Shown here piece by piece: positions 26,425-35,035 of a DNA stretch of 64,000 nucleotides. The first letter of the stretch is position 1; each line of letters begins with the position of its first letter. The notes beneath the pieces were generated by a model that did not search any database, was not told the DNA's origin, and saw nothing but the letters and a program-made list of their open reading frames with translations. Source of the stretch: JAJYUU01 sp963822955 (GTDB lineage: Bacteria; Actinomycetota; Actinomycetes; Streptosporangiales; Streptosporangiaceae). The position numbers and the translations under genes were made by a program. The stretch spans positions 930,001 to 994,000 of the forward strand of contig CAWGJS010000002.1 of the NCBI GenBank assembly GCA_963822955.1, read 5' to 3'.

Positions 26425-28461
26425 TCAGATCAGGTACAGCTCGCCGGTTGTCTGATACTCCCGGCCGTGCGGCATTCGCCAGGTCATGACACCGGGCCGG
26501 TCTTGGGTCAGGTGCCAGCCGGGGGCCTGTTTGGCCTGGTGATGCCGACGGCACAGGGGCGCGAGGTTACATTCGCAGGTTGCTCCGCCCTGGTCGTAGG
26601 GCACGGTGTGGTCCAGATCGCAGCGCCGGGCAGGCCGCCGGCAGCCGGGGAAGCTGCAGGTCCGCTGCCGGACCATCACCAGGTCCCGCAGTCGCCGCGG
26701 AGGGCAGTATCCGCGAGCCCGCCGGCTGTGGCCGCACGTCTCCGATTCCAGGATCTCCAGCTTGTCCCGGAGGTCGCGAGCCCAGTCAATCGCCTCGGTC
26801 CCGCGGCCCGGCGGCGGGCGGTGCCCGGCGCAGGCGTGCGCGACCGCACGCCCGGCAGGATCGGTGAGGGTCAGGCACCAGCGGGCCGAGAGCCCCGCCC
26901 GCTCGGCCAGGTCAGCGCAGGTACCCGCGTCTGCGGGGCCGTAGCCGCCCAGCTCACCAGGTGCGCCGGACTGGCCCAGCCAAGCCGACATTGGCATCGT
27001 CAAAGTGATCGAACCGGTCAGCCGCGGCCACCTTCCGCCCGCCGCACCGCCGCTCGCAGCACCGTCTCCCGCAGCATCGCCGCCCGCCGCACCGCCGCTT
27101 GCAGCACTGGCAGCGCTGGAACCGCCATCACCGTCCGCGCCCACCACGCAGGCGCCATCCGCACCCCGGCCATTGCCGTCTTCAGGAGGGGCCGGGGCGG
27201 CAGGCAGGAGCGAGGCGAGAGGCTGAGCGGTGAGCAGCGCGACGAACGCCGCCGCGCGCAGCTGATCGGTCGATCCGATCGCGCCGTTCTTCCGCAACCA
27301 CCGGGCGCACGCGGTCAGCCGCGCCGAGGCGTGCACCGCATCAGCAGCGGCCAGTTCCCGCCCAGCCAGCCCGGCGTTCCCCGACGGCTCGTGCCACACC
27401 TGCACGCTGGCGTCCCGGCGGGCTTGCTCGCGGCGCCGCTGTGCCGAGTCCGGGTCATAAGCCAGCACCGCCCGCACGAGCGCCGCGCGCAGCTGCCCCG
27501 AGGTCCTGCGATCCCCGCCTGCCAGCACCCCCGCCGCGATCTGAGCCGCATCACCATCAGGCAGCCCGGTCAGGTAATCAGCGAACAGGCCCGCCTTCAC
27601 CCAGTCGATCCGCCCGGCCGCCAGCGCAGCCGCCACCTCGGGCAGCCGCCCCAGCCCTACTGACACGCTCAGCAGGCGGCCCGCCGACTGCCCGGTCAGG
27701 GCCAGCGCCGCGGCAACCTCGTCATCGACGTGCGCCGCCAGCGACGGTCGCTTGAGCGCCACCGACTGGTCCTTCCGCCGTGCCACCAGCTCGTTTAGGC
27801 ACCCCGCCAGCCCGGCCTGCGCCCACGACGCCAGCCGCTGCCACCCGCACACCACCCCGATCAGCCCGGACTCTCCCAGCTCGCCGCGGCGCACGGCAGC
27901 CGCCGCTGCGGCCGCAGCCAGTTCCGGGCCCGGCGCGAGCGTGTCGTGCACACCGCCGGCGGCGAAGCCCTCGCCTCGCGGTCCGGCGGACTGATCGTGG
28001 TGGAGAAACCCGGCGCCCCACGCCTCACCCGCACCGGTCCACGGCCCCGCTGCGTACTCGGCCCGGATATCAGCCGGCAAGCTGCGGATGAATGCTGCCT
28101 CCAGCTCCGCGTCACTGCCGGTGAACTCTTCCGACAGCCACCACGGCACCTCACCCAGCTCCGGTGGCGGCTCATCCCCCAGCCGCGGCAAGCCCGCGAT
28201 CTCCGCTTCCGTAAGCTCCCACGGCTCCGCCGCCTCCGCCATCTGCCGCTGCAGCAAGGCCCGCGCATCAAACGGCAGCAGCGCCGGCTCGTCCTCGCCG
28301 AACAGCGGAACCGGCTCGCACCGTGGCGCGGTGTCATCAAGAGCGGCGCCGTCCTGCCGTGGCGCGTCGCCCGTCGGCGCGGAAGCATCGGCTGCCGCGC
28401 TCATGTCCGTGGCGTCCTTGTGCGGCTCCGCGCCCGCACGGTGCACAGGGCGTTCGCTCAC
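26425..28461 (-). CDS. DUF222/HNH endonuclease domain protein
   Basis: 678 aa. Actinobacterial DUF222 protein with a C-terminal HNH nuclease (the 13E12-repeat type). The HNH core is CSFPGCRRPARRCDLDHTVP followed by CNLAPLCRRHHQAKQAPGW, with two zinc Cys pairs and the catalytic His of DLDH. The DUF222 part spans about residues 125-450. A Gly/Ala/Ser insertion (SAASAASGGAAGGDAAGDG, about residue 480) makes it longer than usual. GTG 28461 with GGGAGG 11 bases upstream is preferred; ATG 28404 is possible. The open frame continues upstream to 29280 but that part belongs to the broken kinase. Many copies occur per genome in this phylum and are linked to mobile DNA. Confidence 0.85.
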   Translation of the reverse strand: MSERPVHRAGAEPHKDATDMSAAADASAPTGDAPRQDGAALDDTAPRCEPVPLFGEDEPALLPFDARALLQRQMAEAAEPWELTEAEIAGLPRLGDEPPPELGEVPWWLSEEFTGSDAELEAAFIRSLPADIRAEYAAGPWTGAGEAWGAGFLHHDQSAGPRGEGFAAGGVHDTLAPGPELAAAAAAAAVRRGELGESGLIGVVCGWQRLASWAQAGLAGCLNELVARRKDQSVALKRPSLAAHVDDEVAAALALTGQSAGRLLSVSVGLGRLPEVAAALAAGRIDWVKAGLFADYLTGLPDGDAAQIAAGVLAGGDRRTSGQLRAALVRAVLAYDPDSAQRRREQARRDASVQVWHEPSGNAGLAGRELAAADAVHASARLTACARWLRKNGAIGSTDQLRAAAFVALLTAQPLASLLPAAPAPPEDGNGRGADGACVVGADGDGGSSAASAASGGAAGGDAAGDGAASGGAAGGRWPRLTGSITLTMPMSAWLGQSGAPGELGGYGPADAGTCADLAERAGLSARWCLTLTDPAGRAVAHACAGHRPPPGRGTEAIDWARDLRDKLEILESETCGHSRRARGYCPPRRLRDLVMVRQRTCSFPGCRRPARRCDLDHTVPYDQGGATCECNLAPLCRRHHQAKQAPGWHLTQDRPGVMTWRMPHGREYQTTGELYLI

Positions 28462-28585
28462 GGAATCGTCACCACCTCCCAGGCAGAGCTGATTACTCGC
28501 ACATACTATCGAGGACCACTGACAATTCCGCTGCCACAGTCCGAGCCCTGGCCGGACGCCAAAGCGGCAGCGACAGCGCAGCGAT

Positions 28586-29139
28586 TCACTGCGCGCTCGG
28601 GGGAGCCTCCCCAGGAAAGTCAGCGAACCCCAGACCATCCAGCCAGCGGCGAGCCTCAGCAGGCGAGGTAAGCCGGACGACCTCGGGTCCAGACCGTTCC
28701 GCCGCCCAGGCGCGGATCCTATTTCGCTTGCTAGCGAACGACTGGAAGTGCCACAGAATGATCGAGTGGCGAGAGAACGTCTGGCGCAAGACTCGGTATT
28801 GCCATTGCAGATCGGCTTACGGTCGAGATTGCGCAGCAAGGTCCGCCGGATCAGCCGTGCCAGCGACCGCCAGCGTGGGTAATCGAGCGCCACTATCAGC
28901 TGAACGCGCGCCAGCGGCACCTCAAGCCACGCACCGTAGGCCGTGTCGAGGATCCACCGCTCCCCCGCGCAGATCGCGCCGATGCGGCGCTGCTCGTCAG
29001 CTGGAACAGCCATCCATCCCGGCTCCCAGGTCAGATCATCAACCTCGTGCCACGGCAGCCCGGTACGCGCAGCAATCTGCCGCGCCATCACAGTCTTGCC
29101 GGACCCTGTCACCCCGTAGACCAAGATCCGGTCAGTCAC
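28586..29139 (-). pseudogene. Adenylate-kinase-like P-loop protein, frameshifted
   Basis: GTG 29139 opens VTDRILVYGVTGSGKTVMAR with a Walker A loop GVTGSGKT, then WHEVDDLTWEPGWMAVPADE, WILDTAYGAWLEVPLARVQL and ALDYPRWRSLARLIRRTL, the topology-modulation/adenylate-kinase-like family. Around 28793 the frame is lost: IC NGNTES is followed, in the next frame, by RQTFSRHSIILWHFQSF and AWAAERSGPEVVRLTSPAEA to a stop at 28586. Inserting one G (restoring Ser-Trp-Arg-Gln) joins the parts perfectly into 184 residues. Either a fresh mutation or a sequence error. Confidence 0.8.
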
Positions 29140-29254
29140 GCGGGTGATGTTAGCCACGACCGCAGCCAAGGCGCTAGCGAGATTCGGACCAGCAGGGCAC
29201 CATCGGATCAGGGCTGGGCTGGCCGCACCGGCCACCGGCGAAAGGGGAACTCGA

Positions 29255-30061
29255 ATGCCCGTGGTGCAGGCGAACGGCATAGAGATGTACTACGAGGTTC
29301 AGGGCGAGGGCGAGCCGCTCGTGCTCATCCCATACCTCGCGGCGGACCAGGCGTGCTACGCCTTCCAGGTCCCCGAGTACGCCAAGCACTTCACTTGCTA
29401 CAGCGTCGATTTGCGCGGGGCCGGTCTCTCCGGCAAGCCGGAAGGCACCTACACGACCGATCTGCTGGCCGACGACGTGGCAGCCTTCATGCAGGCGGCC
29501 GGGATTGACAGCGCTCACGTGTTCGGGCTGTCGCTCGGCGCAGCCGTCGGCATGTTCCTCGCCGCTAAGTACCCCGAACGGGTGAATTCGCTATCGCTGC
29601 ACAGCGCCTGGAGCGCCACCGACCCCTTCTTGCGGACCGTGGTCGAAGGCTGGCGGATTATGGCCCAGGGTCTGGACAGCGTGACGGACATGGTGATCAC
29701 CGGGATCTTCCCGTGGTGCTTCACCCCAGAGCTTTATGCTGCCCGTCCGGAGTACATCCAGTCGCTGGCCGACTTCGTCCGCAGCCGCCCGATGCCGCCA
29801 GTGGACGCTTTCCTGCGCCAGTCCGGCGCCGTGCTCGGGCATGACGCTACAGCGGCCCTCGGCTCGATCACCGCGCCGACGCTTATCACCTTCGGCGAGC
29901 ACGACATGGTGACGTCGACCAGGTTCGCCGCACCGCTGTCCGAGGGCATCAGCGACTCCGAGCTGATTGTCTTCTCCGGCAGCGCGCATGCGCCCATTTA
30001 CGAGATCACCGAGGAGTTTAACCAGCGGACGCTGGAGTTCCTGCAGCGCCATTCGGGCTAG
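29255..30061 (+). CDS. Alpha/beta hydrolase
   Basis: 268 aa, start ATG 29255 with AAAGGGGAAC upstream (an in-frame upstream start at 29144 would overlap the kinase remnant). Canonical fold: VDLRGAGLSGKPEGTYTTDL, nucleophile elbow GLSLGAAVG with Ser about residue 96, acid in GEHDMV and His in SGSAHAP. The family of 3-oxoadipate enol-lactonase-like hydrolases matches best, but no aromatic catabolism genes are near. The substrate is unknown. It is convergent with hpnH. Confidence 0.88.
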   Translation: MPVVQANGIEMYYEVQGEGEPLVLIPYLAADQACYAFQVPEYAKHFTCYSVDLRGAGLSGKPEGTYTTDLLADDVAAFMQAAGIDSAHVFGLSLGAAVGMFLAAKYPERVNSLSLHSAWSATDPFLRTVVEGWRIMAQGLDSVTDMVITGIFPWCFTPELYAARPEYIQSLADFVRSRPMPPVDAFLRQSGAVLGHDATAALGSITAPTLITFGEHDMVTSTRFAAPLSEGISDSELIVFSGSAHAPIYEITEEFNQRTLEFLQRHSG

Positions 30062-30134
30062 CCGGTCTGCACGGCCCCGGGCGGGCGCAGAGCTGCCTCC
30101 GCCCGGCGTGGCTTCCAGGCTGCAGCGCAGCAGC

Positions 30135-31136
30135 CTAGGTGCCGCGCAACGCCCGGATCGACTCGCGCAGCGACGATGTCGTCGCGAGCACAGCCGACGG
30201 CTCGTACCCGCAGTGCGCCATGCAGTTGGAGCACCTGGGGTCCTTGCCGCGCCCGTACGCGTCCCAGTTGGTGGTCTCGATGAGCTCCTTGTAGGTCTTC
30301 ACGTATCCGTCCGACATCAGGTAGCAGGGCCTCTGCCAGCCGAGCAGCGAGTACGACGGGATGCCCCAGGCGGTGCAGCTGAAGTCCCGCTTACCTTCCA
30401 GGAAATCCAGGAACAGCGGTGTGTGGTTCAGCCGCCACCGCTTCCGGTTCCCCTCGAATGCCTTGCGGAACAGCTCCCTTGTCTCAGTCACACCGAGGAA
30501 GTGCTCCTGGTCCGGGGCCTTCTCGTAGGCGTAAGCCGGGGAGATCTGCATGTCGTCGATCTTCAGGTCATCGTTGAGGAAGTTGAGCACGTCGATGACC
30601 GTCTGCGGAGTGTCGGTGTTGAAGAAGGTCGTGTTGGTGTTGACGCGGAAGCCGCGCCGCTGGCATTCCTTGATCGCCGCGACCGCCTCGTCGAACACAC
30701 CCTGCTTGCACACCGACTCGTCGTGCCGCTCCTTGAGCCCGTCGATGTGAACGACCCACGCGAAGTACGGCGACGGCTTGAACTTGTCGAGCTTCTTCGG
30801 GATCAGCAGCGCGTTCGTGCACAGGAACACGAACTTCTTCCGCTTGATCAGCTCGGAGACGATCACGTCGATCTGCGGGTGCATCAGCGGCTCGCCGCCG
30901 GCGATCGACACCATCGGCGCTCCGCACTCCTCGACCGCAGCAATCGCCTGCTCGACCGGCATCCGCTGCTTCAGCATGCTGGCCGGCTGCTGGATCTTGC
31001 CGCAGCCCGCGCACTTCAGGTTGCACGCAAACAGCGGCTCCAGCTCTACGAGCAGCGGAAACTTGTCCTTGCGGCGCAGCTTCTGGCCCATCAGGTAAGA
31101 CCCGACCCGCAGGCTCTGGCGCAGCGGCATGCTCAC
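30135..31136 (-). CDS. hpnH: Hopanoid radical SAM protein HpnH (adenosyl hopane synthase)
   Basis: 333 aa. Radical SAM enzyme that joins the 5'-deoxyadenosyl group to diploptene, giving adenosylhopane, the first step of side-chain extension. The cluster-binding triad is CNLKCAGC (C-x3-C-x2-C, residues about 37-44), preceded by PLLVELEPLFA; MVSIAGGEPLMHPQ is the SAM-binding GGEP motif, and C-terminal Cys (CSNCMAHCGYEP) may bind a further metal. GTG 31136 encodes MSMPLRQSLRVG, the family's usual start. Last gene of the hopanoid operon, 46 bases after the hpnG-ispH fusion. Confidence 0.95.
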   Translation of the reverse strand: MSMPLRQSLRVGSYLMGQKLRRKDKFPLLVELEPLFACNLKCAGCGKIQQPASMLKQRMPVEQAIAAVEECGAPMVSIAGGEPLMHPQIDVIVSELIKRKKFVFLCTNALLIPKKLDKFKPSPYFAWVVHIDGLKERHDESVCKQGVFDEAVAAIKECQRRGFRVNTNTTFFNTDTPQTVIDVLNFLNDDLKIDDMQISPAYAYEKAPDQEHFLGVTETRELFRKAFEGNRKRWRLNHTPLFLDFLEGKRDFSCTAWGIPSYSLLGWQRPCYLMSDGYVKTYKELIETTNWDAYGRGKDPRCSNCMAHCGYEPSAVLATTSSLRESIRALRGT

Positions 31137-31182
31137 GATGGCACCGTCTTTCTCAGTAGCACTTCCGTCATGGCGGAAGCTC

Positions 31183-32718
31183 CTAGTTCTCGCTGGCTGA
31201 GTCAGCCGACCGCTGCCTCAGCTCCTTCGGGAGTCCGAACTGAACGGACTCTGTTGCCACAACCACGTCCTTGGCCTGCACCTCGCCCAGTCCGGAGAGG
31301 GCGGCCACGATCTGCCCGACGATTGCCGGCGGGGCCGAGGCGCCAGCCGCGATGCCGATCGTCCGGGCACCGGCGAGCCAGTCGAGCTGAATGTCCTCGG
31401 CCCGATCGACGAGGTAGGCCTTCGTTCCGGCCCGCTCGGCCGTCTCGACCAGCCGCTGTGAATTGGACGAGTTAACGGATCCGGCCACCAGCACGAGGTC
31501 CGATTCCGTGGCGATCGCGCGGACGGCGCGCTGCCTGTTGGTTGTCGCGTAGCAGATGTCATCCGAACCCGGCCCGGTCGCAAACGGGAACCTGTCGGTG
31601 ATGGCGCTGACGATGCCTGCCGCTTCGTCGGCCGCAAGCGTGGTCTGCATCAGGTACGCGACCTTGCCCGGGTCGGCCGGCGAGAGCTTGCCGACATCGG
31701 CGACGTTCTCGACCAGCGCCATGGAGGCCGGAGCCTCGCCCAGGGTCCCCTCGACTTCCTCGTGCCCGGCATGGCCGATCAGCGCGACCAGGTAGCCGTC
31801 GGAGGCGAACCTGCGGGCCTCGGCATGCACCTTCGCGACCAGCGGGCAGGTCGCGTCCACGGCGGCCAGCCCACGACGCGCCGCTTCCGCGCGCACCTCA
31901 GGCGACACTCCGTGCGCCGAGAACACGACTTTGGCACCGTCCGGCACCTCACCAAGCTCGTCCACGAAAATCGCCCCGGCCCGCTCGAGGTCGGCCACCA
32001 CGGTGGCGTTGTGCACGATCTGCTTGCGCACGTAGACCGGCGCCCCGTACTGCTCCAGGGCAAGCTCGACGATCTCGATGGCACGCTCCACGCCCGCGCA
32101 GAACGACCGCGGGCTGGCGAGGAGCACCTGCCGCGGGCCGACCGCAGCGGCCCAGCGCTCCAGCGCCGGCGCAGCCTGCCGTAGCGAGCGCAGCGCAGCA
32201 AGGCCGCCCGTGACAATGCCCGGGCTGAGCACCGGTCGGCGCGGCGTGTCAGAGATCGCCCGGATCACGACCGCGGGAGCGCCAGCCGCTCCCGCCAGCA
32301 GCGGCGCCGACTCCATATCGACGGCGATCGCCCCGGTAGCTGCCAGCTTTGCGTGCGCACCGTTGTGTACCAGGTGGTCGACCGTCGCGATGGGCCCCGT
32401 CTGGACGCGCAGCCCGGCCCGGCGAAGCTCACCGGCGAGCAGCGGCGCCGAGGCGCACTCGACCATGGTCGACCCGGCGGTCACCTGCGAGGCCACCACG
32501 ATGTCGCCGACCTGCAGGTCGTCGGTCAGGGCGCCACCCACGCCGCCCACCGCGAGCATGTCCGGCGACGATGCCGCTATCCGAGCCGCGGCGGCAGCAG
32601 CCCGCTTGGGCCCGTACCCAGTCCGGACCACGCGGACTTCGCCGCCCCATCCGGCCAGTCCGCGCCGCAGCGCCCTAGCCTCGATGGCCAGGGGCGCGCA
32701 GATGGTGAGCTCGCTCAT
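31183..32718 (-). CDS. Fusion: HpnG-type nucleosidase + IspH (HMBPP reductase)
   Basis: 511 aa, two enzymes in one chain. Residues 1-190 are a purine nucleoside phosphorylase fold of the HpnG type (VGGVGGALTDDLQVGDIVVA; AVDMESAPLL, ribose/base contacts), which removes adenine from adenosylhopane made by HpnH. From about residue 194 follows complete IspH, the last MEP-pathway enzyme that makes IPP and DMAPP, with its three [4Fe-4S] cysteines near 206 (SFCAGVERA), 288 (DATCPLV) and 388 (DDICYATTN), spaced as in E. coli IspH. Start ATG 32718 forms an ATGA overlap with the shc stop. So precursor supply and side-chain processing are physically linked. The chain has no frameshift at the joint (GPRQVLLASPRSF). 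Confidence 0.9.
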   Translation of the reverse strand: MSELTICAPLAIEARALRRGLAGWGGEVRVVRTGYGPKRAAAAAARIAASSPDMLAVGGVGGALTDDLQVGDIVVASQVTAGSTMVECASAPLLAGELRRAGLRVQTGPIATVDHLVHNGAHAKLAATGAIAVDMESAPLLAGAAGAPAVVIRAISDTPRRPVLSPGIVTGGLAALRSLRQAAPALERWAAAVGPRQVLLASPRSFCAGVERAIEIVELALEQYGAPVYVRKQIVHNATVVADLERAGAIFVDELGEVPDGAKVVFSAHGVSPEVRAEAARRGLAAVDATCPLVAKVHAEARRFASDGYLVALIGHAGHEEVEGTLGEAPASMALVENVADVGKLSPADPGKVAYLMQTTLAADEAAGIVSAITDRFPFATGPGSDDICYATTNRQRAVRAIATESDLVLVAGSVNSSNSQRLVETAERAGTKAYLVDRAEDIQLDWLAGARTIGIAAGASAPPAIVGQIVAALSGLGEVQAKDVVVATESVQFGLPKELRQRSADSASEN

Positions 32719-34727
32719 CGGGATCCGTCCTGAGCCGCAGCGTCGAGGTAGCGCCCCAGCGCGCTGACCGGGAACACCAGCCGGTACAGGTGGTAGTTGA
32801 TGTAGAAATCGCCGGGGAAACCGGTGCCAGTGAACTGCGGCTCGTCCCAGGTACCGTCCGGACGCTGCGTCGACGCCAGCCAGGCCGCGCCACGGTCCGC
32901 AGCGCGCATCGCGTCCTCGCCGCCGGCCGCGAGAAGTGCCAGTAGCGCCCACGCCGTCTGCGATGCGGTGGACTCGCCACGACCCGACCAGCTGGCATCG
33001 TCATAGGACCGCAGGTCCTCGCCCCAGCCTCCGTCCGCGTTCTGGTGCGCGAGCAGCCAGCTCACCGCACGCCTGATGCAGGGCTTCTCCGGGAGGACCC
33101 CTGCTGCAATCAGGGCCGGAACGGCGGCTCCAGTGCCGTACACGTAGTTCGCTCCCCAGCGGCCGAACCACGAGCCATCCGGTTCCTGGGCACGCAGCAG
33201 CCACGCCACACCGCGGCGCACGGGCTTGCTGCCGCGCAGGCCAGCGGCAGCGAGTGCCTCCACGGTGTGCGCGGTGACATCGGCTGACGGCGGGTCGACA
33301 ACCGCACCGAAGTCACAGAACGGCAGCTTGGTTACCAGTTGCGAGGTGTTGTCGGCATCGAAGGCACCCCAGCCGCCATCGCGGGACTGCATGCCGACGA
33401 GCCAGTCCAGCGCACGCGCCGCCGCCGCGCCAGCCTGGCGTGCCGTGGCGTCGTCGGGCTGTTCCACCCGGCCGAGCGCGAGCAGGACCTCGGCAGTGTC
33501 GTCGATATCGGGGTAGCCGTCATTGTCGAACTCGAAGGCCCAGCCGGCCGGAGGAAGGCCAGGCCGCTGCACCTGCCAGTCGCCAGGTCCGCGAATCTCC
33601 TCAGTCAGGACCCACCGCGCCGCCGACTGGAGCGCCGGGTGGTCAGCAGGCAGGCCGGCGTCGCCCAGGGCAATCATGGCCAGGACCGTGTCCCAGACCG
33701 GCGACTGGCACGCCTCGAGCCGCCGGTGCTTGCCGTCCGGGCCGTCCTCCCAGATCGTGAACCTGTCGAGCCCCGCGACACCGCGCTGAATGATCGGGTG
33801 CTCAAGTCCGTAGCCGAGCAGATGCAGCGCCATCAGCGAGTAGACCCACGGCGGCTGGATCCCGCCCCAGCAGCCGTCCCGCTCCTGCCGCGCGATGATC
33901 CACTCGGCACAGCGCCGCATCGCGGCCGTGCGGACTGCGGTCACCGGCCCGAGTTGGGCAAGGTGCCGTTCGCCAGCGTGCAGCGCCCGGTCGAGCCCGC
34001 GGAAGACCCGGCCCCAGGCGTCGTTCTTGCGAGGGCGCCCGACGCCGATGGCCCGTCCGCTCGCTGCCCGCGGCACGCGCTGGCCGCCGGAATCGAGCTC
34101 GGCGAGCCCGAAACCCAAAGGTCGCACCGGCCGGATGGAGCACACGACGGTCAGCGGCACGATGGTCTGGCGTGCCCAGCAGGCCCAGTCATAGACATTC
34201 AGCGGGACCCACCGGGGCAGGTAGATCAGCTCCGGGGGCATGACAGGAAGTTCGTCCCACGGCCACTCGCCGAAAAGCGCAAGCCAGATCCGGGTGAACA
34301 CGCGAGTTGCCGCGATACCACCCCGTTCCCGGATGAAAGTCGCCGCCTGAGCCATGTGCGCGGCCTCGGGATCGTCGCCAGCCAGCCGCAGCGCCACGTA
34401 CGCCTCGACGGTCGTGGACAGATCGGCGTCGCCGCCGTGGAAGTTGGCCCAGGTCCCGTCAGCGCGCTGCCGGGAGCGGATCCAGCGCGCCGCTGCCTGC
34501 GTGTCCTGCTCGTTCCGGATGCCGAGGAACTCGCGGAGCAGCAAGTCCTCGGCGTCCATGGTGACGTTGGTCTCCAGCTCGCCCTGCCACCACCCGGCCG
34601 GATTCTGCAGGTTGGTGAGGTGCCCGATGGCGCGGTCCAGCGCTGTCCTGACGACTGCCGGGCCGCGCGCAGGAGCCGGGCGCGACACATCCTCGCGACC
34701 AGGCCTGGTAACGCCATGGGTCACCAT
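32715..34727 (-). CDS. shc: Squalene-hopene cyclase
   Basis: 670 aa, cyclises squalene to hopene/hopanol; a monotopic membrane enzyme. The acid motif DxDD is DIDD in GYPDIDDTAEVLLAL (about residue 407). QW repeats are spread through the chain: NPAGWWQGE, QERDGCWGGIQPPW, RDGGWGAFDADN, PDGSWFGRWG, ADGGWGEDL and DGTWDEPQFTG. The end GDFYINYHLYRLVFPVSALG is typical. ATG 34727 overlaps the stop of the upstream prenyl synthase frame by a few bases; the longer frame up to 34805 is not used. Length and motifs are normal, so the cyclase should be active. Confidence 0.96.
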   Translation of the reverse strand: MVTHGVTRPGREDVSRPAPARGPAVVRTALDRAIGHLTNLQNPAGWWQGELETNVTMDAEDLLLREFLGIRNEQDTQAAARWIRSRQRADGTWANFHGGDADLSTTVEAYVALRLAGDDPEAAHMAQAATFIRERGGIAATRVFTRIWLALFGEWPWDELPVMPPELIYLPRWVPLNVYDWACWARQTIVPLTVVCSIRPVRPLGFGLAELDSGGQRVPRAASGRAIGVGRPRKNDAWGRVFRGLDRALHAGERHLAQLGPVTAVRTAAMRRCAEWIIARQERDGCWGGIQPPWVYSLMALHLLGYGLEHPIIQRGVAGLDRFTIWEDGPDGKHRRLEACQSPVWDTVLAMIALGDAGLPADHPALQSAARWVLTEEIRGPGDWQVQRPGLPPAGWAFEFDNDGYPDIDDTAEVLLALGRVEQPDDATARQAGAAAARALDWLVGMQSRDGGWGAFDADNTSQLVTKLPFCDFGAVVDPPSADVTAHTVEALAAAGLRGSKPVRRGVAWLLRAQEPDGSWFGRWGANYVYGTGAAVPALIAAGVLPEKPCIRRAVSWLLAHQNADGGWGEDLRSYDDASWSGRGESTASQTAWALLALLAAGGEDAMRAADRGAAWLASTQRPDGTWDEPQFTGTGFPGDFYINYHLYRLVFPVSALGRYLDAAAQDGSR

Positions 34728-35035
34728 TGCCGCGCCGTGATGAACTCCGCGATGGTGGCGAACTCCGCCCGCACGTCCTCTGGCATCTCGGCTGCCTGCA
34801 GGCACCTGAGCGCTGACGCCAGCTCGGCGTCTGCCATGGCCTCGGTCCGCTGCTTGCCGCCGGCCTTCTCGACCAGGGCCGTGGCGTGCGCCACCTCGTC
34901 CTCGGTCAGCGGCTCTGGCTTCGCCAGCAGCCGCCCCAGGTCGGCGCCCGCGTCGGTATCGCTGGCCAGCGCGGCGACGACCGGCACCGACTTCTTCCGG
35001 GCGCGGAGGTCCGAGCCGACCGGCTTGCCTGTCAC
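34721..35035 (-). CDS. C-terminal part of split polyprenyl diphosphate synthase
   Basis: 104 codons. The frame reads VTGKPVGSDLRARKKSVPVV then the helical end of a trans-prenyltransferase (LVEKAGGKQRTEAMADAELA). GTG 35035 overlaps the TGA of the N-terminal part (GTGA) and has GGAG close upstream, so it could be translated as a separate coupled subunit. Equally, inserting one G at 35034-35036 joins both parts into one normal 340-residue synthase; see the other half. The stop overlaps the shc start. Confidence 0.7.
   Translation of the reverse strand: MTGKPVGSDLRARKKSVPVVAALASDTDAGADLGRLLAKPEPLTEDEVAHATALVEKAGGKQRTEAMADAELASALRCLQAAEMPEDVRAEFATIAEFITARQW

Noticed and set aside
26425..29280. 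A single 951-codon gene joining a P-loop kinase to an HNH nuclease
   Set aside because: Between the two domains the frame is meaningless Arg/Ser-rich sequence; the kinase continues in another frame (28586-28789) and the nuclease has its own GTG with a ribosome site at 28461.
29967..31475. 502-codon plus-strand frame
   Set aside because: Antisense to hpnH and the hpnG-ispH fusion.
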